This document shows, one piece after another, positions 21,392-24,109 of a stretch of DNA of 24,109 nt. The stretch covers positions 1 to 24,109 of the forward strand of contig JAMPAO010000032.1 of NCBI GenBank assembly GCA_023667165.1. The letters run 5' to 3'. Source of the DNA: Ruminococcus sp. (GTDB taxonomy: Bacteria; Bacillota; Clostridia; Oscillospirales; Ruminococcaceae). Each line of letters opens with the position of its first letter. Within the stretch, counting starts at the first letter, position 1. Below the pieces are notes generated by a model. It was given only the letters and a program-made list of their open reading frames with translations. It had not been told where the DNA came from and did no database searches. Position numbers and translations under genes: made by a program.

Positions 21392-23704
21392 TCACTCCGC
21401 GCTTACAATGACGGGCTTCTGCCTTGACCGCAGAAATTCCTCGAATTTATCGGCGGGCATGGGTTTGCCGAAGAAATATCCCTGAGCCTGATCGCAGCCG
21501 GATTTTTTCAGTATCTCCGCTTGACCCACGGTTTCTATGCCCTCCGCAATGGTTTCGATCTGCTTGGACTTTGCTATTCGTATAACGGCGGAAACTATCT
21601 CGCGGGATATCTCGTCCTCCTCAAGGTACATTATAAAGGAGCGGTCCAGCTTGAGCAGAGTTATGGGGAGTATCTGTATATAGCTCAGAGAGGAATATCC
21701 CGTTCCGAAGTCGTCCATCGAAAGCTTGACGCCCAGATCCCTTATTTCCTTCATCTGATTTATGGCATGGTCGATGTCCTTTAACGCAAGGCTTTCCGTA
21801 AGCTCCACGTCAAGCCATTGAGGTTCAAGACCCGTTTCCTCCAGAGCGCTGCGGATAGCCCGGGTCACGTTCGCCTGATAGAAATCGATGGCTGTCAGAT
21901 TTATGGAAACGGTAATGGGTTCAAATCCCATATCCTGCCATTTTTTGTTCTGCCTGCACGCCTCGCTCAATACGAAGCTGCTTATTTTCGTTATCAGCAT
22001 GGATTTTTCCGCCACGGGAATGAAATCGCCCGGAGGGACTACCGTACCGTCCGGCTTTATCCAGCGGATAAGAGCCTCCATGCCTATTACCTTGCCGTTG
22101 TCGAGATTTATTTTCGGCTGGTAGTACAAAGCCAGCTCGCCGTTGTCGATGGCTCTGCTGAGCTCGTTCTCTATTTCGTTTCCGGCGATTATGCTGTCGT
22201 GAGCCTGGGCGTCGAACCGCGTTACCGCGCTTCTTGTGCCGTCGGACAGGCTCAGGGCGAATTCCGCGCGGTCAAGCACCTGTGCGAAATCTCCTCTTAC
22301 GCTGTCGGTCATAAGGCAGTAACCCGCCGAGCAGGTGATGTTCTGCTTTTCAAGACCCGAGCCGCCGATCGAAGAGATATCCTTTTGAATGCGCTTGATG
22401 AGCTTCAGAGGAAGCTCGTCGCTGCCGTCGGAGTTGACTATCATGGCAAAGTTATCGCCGCCCACGCGCGCCGTAAGACCTCCGTCTGTGAGATTTGAAT
22501 TGAGAGCCGCGCCTATTTCTCTGAGCAGACGGTTTCCCACCGTATAACCGCACATATCGTTTATTATATGGAAGCTGTCGATATCTATTACAATGACCCA
22601 GTAATTGACGCTGCCGTCGTTTTTTGCGCAGTCAAGCAGCTCGTTGCCGATGCTCATGAACTTGTTGCGGTTGTATATCCCCGTCACCTCGTCGATGTAC
22701 GCCATGCGTTCTATCCGTATGTCCTTTTCCTTGTCGCGGGTGATGTCGATAACGGAGCCGCCGATACGCGTCTTGCCCGAGCCCTGGCACGGGATAGCCT
22801 TGTATCTGAATTTGTACCATTTGATACCGCCGTCTGCGGCTCTTGCTCTGAAATCGACGGAGCGTATGTCCTCTCCGCCGCCTTTAAGTCCCGCCGCAAA
22901 ATCGTCGAATATTACCCTGTCCTTTGGGTAGAACGCTTCTCTCAGCTCATTGCCGTCCACGTAGCCGTTGTCTGCGGCAAGTCCCAGCATTTCGCACAGT
23001 CCGGGAGATACGTAATATCCGGGACAGTCCGACTCCTTGAGTATCAGTCCCGTTTCGGAAAGCTCCGCCGTAAGGGCGTAGCGGCTCTCCGATTCCATCA
23101 GCTTTTTGGAGTAAGAATCTATCTGTTCCCGCATATTCACGGTTTCCGTAAGATTGGGGCCTATGGACATCATAACGGACATCTCTTCGCCGTCGGCGTT
23201 GACCTTCATGACCCGATAGGTATTCCACACCGTGCATACCGCGTTGCCGTTTTTGGTCTGAAAGACCGTTTCCTCGCCCGTGTTTTTGATATCGGCTCCA
23301 TCTCCGGAAAAAGCGCAGGCGGGCAGGATAGCTTTAAGAGTATCCGTATTGCGCACGTCGTCCTCGCTGTAGCCGGTGCAGCGCTTGAAGCTGTCGTTTA
23401 TGCGGATATACTTAAACGACGGATCCCACAGTATGACCATAGTGCCGAGCTGCTGCATAACGTGCTCGAGGTTTTTCAGCTCTCTCAGGCTGCTTTTTCT
23501 CATATGGTATATGAAAGCGGCGGCTGCGACTATGCCCAGTCCCGCAGCTTCTATCCCCACGGCGCTCAGCGCGGCGGCGCGGCTGTCGTCGGAGTTGCTG
23601 CTGACGGTCAGATTTATAAAATAGGCGGTAACAGCCAGTATTGCGGCAAGCGCGGCGCACAGCAGAAATCTTCTTGCGAATGTCTTTATCCCTTTATCGT
23701 TCAT
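21392..23704 (-). CDS. Membrane c-di-GMP phosphodiesterase (PAS-PAS-degenerate GGDEF-EAL)
   Basis: 770 residues. Two membrane segments (about 12-32 and 45-66) with a short external loop are followed by PAS domain 1 (about 80-190), PAS domain 2 (about 205-325), GGDEF (about 330-495) and EAL (about 510-760). The GGDEF site reads RVGGDNFAMI (413-422): Asn replaces the first Glu of the EF pair, and no RxxD inhibitory site precedes it, so cyclase activity is probably lost. The EAL domain looks active: EAL at 543-545, N602, E634, D663-D664 in SMDDFGTGY, K685 in LKLDRSF, and E721/E724 in AEGIET. It should hydrolyse c-di-GMP in response to a signal read by the PAS domains. The SD AAAGGGG precedes ATG 23704. 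It heads an operon with pfkA. Confidence 0.94.
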   Translation of the reverse strand: MNDKGIKTFARRFLLCAALAAILAVTAYFINLTVSSNSDDSRAAALSAVGIEAAGLGIVAAAAFIYHMRKSSLRELKNLEHVMQQLGTMVILWDPSFKYIRINDSFKRCTGYSEDDVRNTDTLKAILPACAFSGDGADIKNTGEETVFQTKNGNAVCTVWNTYRVMKVNADGEEMSVMMSIGPNLTETVNMREQIDSYSKKLMESESRYALTAELSETGLILKESDCPGYYVSPGLCEMLGLAADNGYVDGNELREAFYPKDRVIFDDFAAGLKGGGEDIRSVDFRARAADGGIKWYKFRYKAIPCQGSGKTRIGGSVIDITRDKEKDIRIERMAYIDEVTGIYNRNKFMSIGNELLDCAKNDGSVNYWVIVIDIDSFHIINDMCGYTVGNRLLREIGAALNSNLTDGGLTARVGGDNFAMIVNSDGSDELPLKLIKRIQKDISSIGGSGLEKQNITCSAGYCLMTDSVRGDFAQVLDRAEFALSLSDGTRSAVTRFDAQAHDSIIAGNEIENELSRAIDNGELALYYQPKINLDNGKVIGMEALIRWIKPDGTVVPPGDFIPVAEKSMLITKISSFVLSEACRQNKKWQDMGFEPITVSINLTAIDFYQANVTRAIRSALEETGLEPQWLDVELTESLALKDIDHAINQMKEIRDLGVKLSMDDFGTGYSSLSYIQILPITLLKLDRSFIMYLEEDEISREIVSAVIRIAKSKQIETIAEGIETVGQAEILKKSGCDQAQGYFFGKPMPADKFEEFLRSRQKPVIVSAE

Positions 23705-23773
23705 CGGACAAAACCCCTTTCCGATAATATCAGACTTGTTCCGAGGATCACTATTAACAATATGCCTAAAATG

Positions 23774-23802
23774 ATTATACTATATTTCCTTAAATTTGTC
23801 AA
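23774..23802 (-). promoter_or_regulatory. Consensus promoter of the phosphodiesterase-pfkA operon
   Basis: Minus strand: TTGACA (23802-23797), 17-nt spacer, TATAAT (23779-23774), both perfect. The leader to the ATG is about 60 nt. Confidence 0.85.
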
Positions 23803-24014
23803 TGTAGCTATTTTGAATATAAATCAATTAAAATAATAACAAATTATACCAAGGTAAATTGCCGCTCATCCAAAACGGTAAAAAAACGGCGAATTAACGC
23901 GGTTTCTGCCGGATTATAAAAATTTCGGGACAGTGAAAAAGCCAAAATGCACAATAAATCCGGAAAAATTTCGTAACATCTCACAACACTGTTTTATTTC
24001 CGTATTATGCCTTT
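23803..24014. other. A+T-rich spacer without recognised features
   Basis: No ORF of note, no strong hairpin and no repeat shared with the rest of the window is seen here. It separates the minus-strand phosphodiesterase promoter from the plus-strand promoter at the right edge. Confidence 0.5.
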
Positions 24015-24048
24015 TTTTCACAAAAAATACACAATTATGGGGTATAAT
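24015..24048 (+). promoter_or_regulatory. Second copy of the TTTCA-repeat promoter type, leading out of the window
   Basis: TTTTCACA (24015-24022), ATACA 11 bp after TTTCA (24027), GGGGTAT (24039-24045) and TATAAT (24043-24048). TTTTCACA and GGGGTAT are 24 bp apart, exactly as at 5822 and 5846. There is no consensus -35 at 17 bp, so activator dependence is likely. Confidence 0.65.
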
Positions 24049-24056
24049 TTATATAG

Positions 24057-24088
24057 GCAATACCGCACAAAGATTGTGTGCGGATTGC
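24057..24088 (+). other. Stem-loop at the start of the right-edge transcript
   Basis: GCAAT-A-CCGCACA (24057-24069) pairs with TGTGCGG-ATTGC (24077-24088), a 12-bp stem with one bulged A and loop AAGATTG. It begins a few bases after the predicted start site of the promoter at 24015-24048. The product lies outside the window. Confidence 0.6.
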
Positions 24089-24109
24089 ACAGTCAGATTT
24101 TTCGTCAGA

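Noticed and set aside
22568..23836. 422-codon plus-strand open frame opposite the phosphodiesterase gene
   Set aside because: Antisense to PAS and GGDEF domains, and it runs through the minus-strand promoter.

Overview
The window looks like chromosomal DNA of an anaerobic gut or rumen Firmicute, most likely a Ruminococcus-type member of the Oscillospiraceae. This is inferred from a GH5 cellulase-type lipoprotein, Firmicutes-style Shine-Dalgarno sites (AAAGGAG), a TepA-UppP-FtsK order that partly recalls the tepA-spoIIIE neighbourhood of Bacillus, a BlaI/M56 regulatory pair, and many G+C-rich palindromic repeats between genes. Coding DNA is of medium G+C content; promoters and some spacers are very A+T rich. 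No rRNA, tRNA, CRISPR array, prophage or transposase gene is visible.

Layout. Positions 1-222 hold the 3' end of a Pro/Ala/Lys-rich protein, then a terminator. On the minus strand, 5589-321 is a two-gene sensor operon: consensus promoter with a palindromic operator, a BlaI/MecI-type repressor, and a very large M56 (BlaR1-type) membrane protease whose external part is not a penicillin-binding domain. The 163-bp hairpin element E1 sits in the 5' leader of this operon. From 5700 to 6090 there is no protein gene but a dense regulatory region: a promoter with four 11-bp-spaced TTTCA repeats, a structured RNA with duplicated C-rich motifs, and a strong terminator just before a CorC/HlyC-type CBS membrane protein (6094-7350). 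A CDF metal exporter (minus strand) converges on it.

From 8526 the plus strand carries tepA-like protease, uppP and ftsK, then a 400-bp repeat-filled spacer, then a tight five-gene run: small membrane protein, COG3910-type ATPase, YgiQ-type radical SAM protein, ComEC-like metallo-beta-lactamase-fold protein and a DUF3006-like small protein. A second 163-bp hairpin element (E2, 17860-18022) fills the gap to a convergent minus-strand pair: a GH5 lipoprotein and, overlapping it by 4 nt, an unrecognised protein with a nuclease-like N-terminus and a winged-helix C-terminus. Further right, still on the minus strand, lie a c-di-GMP phosphodiesterase (PAS-PAS-degenerate GGDEF-EAL) and pfkA in one operon. 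The right edge holds a second copy of the repeat-type promoter, leading out of the window.

The most interesting material is non-coding. (1) The 5862-6065 transcript has two stem-loops with different stems but identical loop and linker motifs (TTTACCCC and AATCCCCCA). This suggests a C-rich regulatory RNA or a tandem leader, driven by a response-regulator-type promoter that recurs at 24015. (2) E1 and E2 are the same length and share an apical core, but their self-complementary arms differ. These are readings of sequence by eye; none has been checked by folding or database search.
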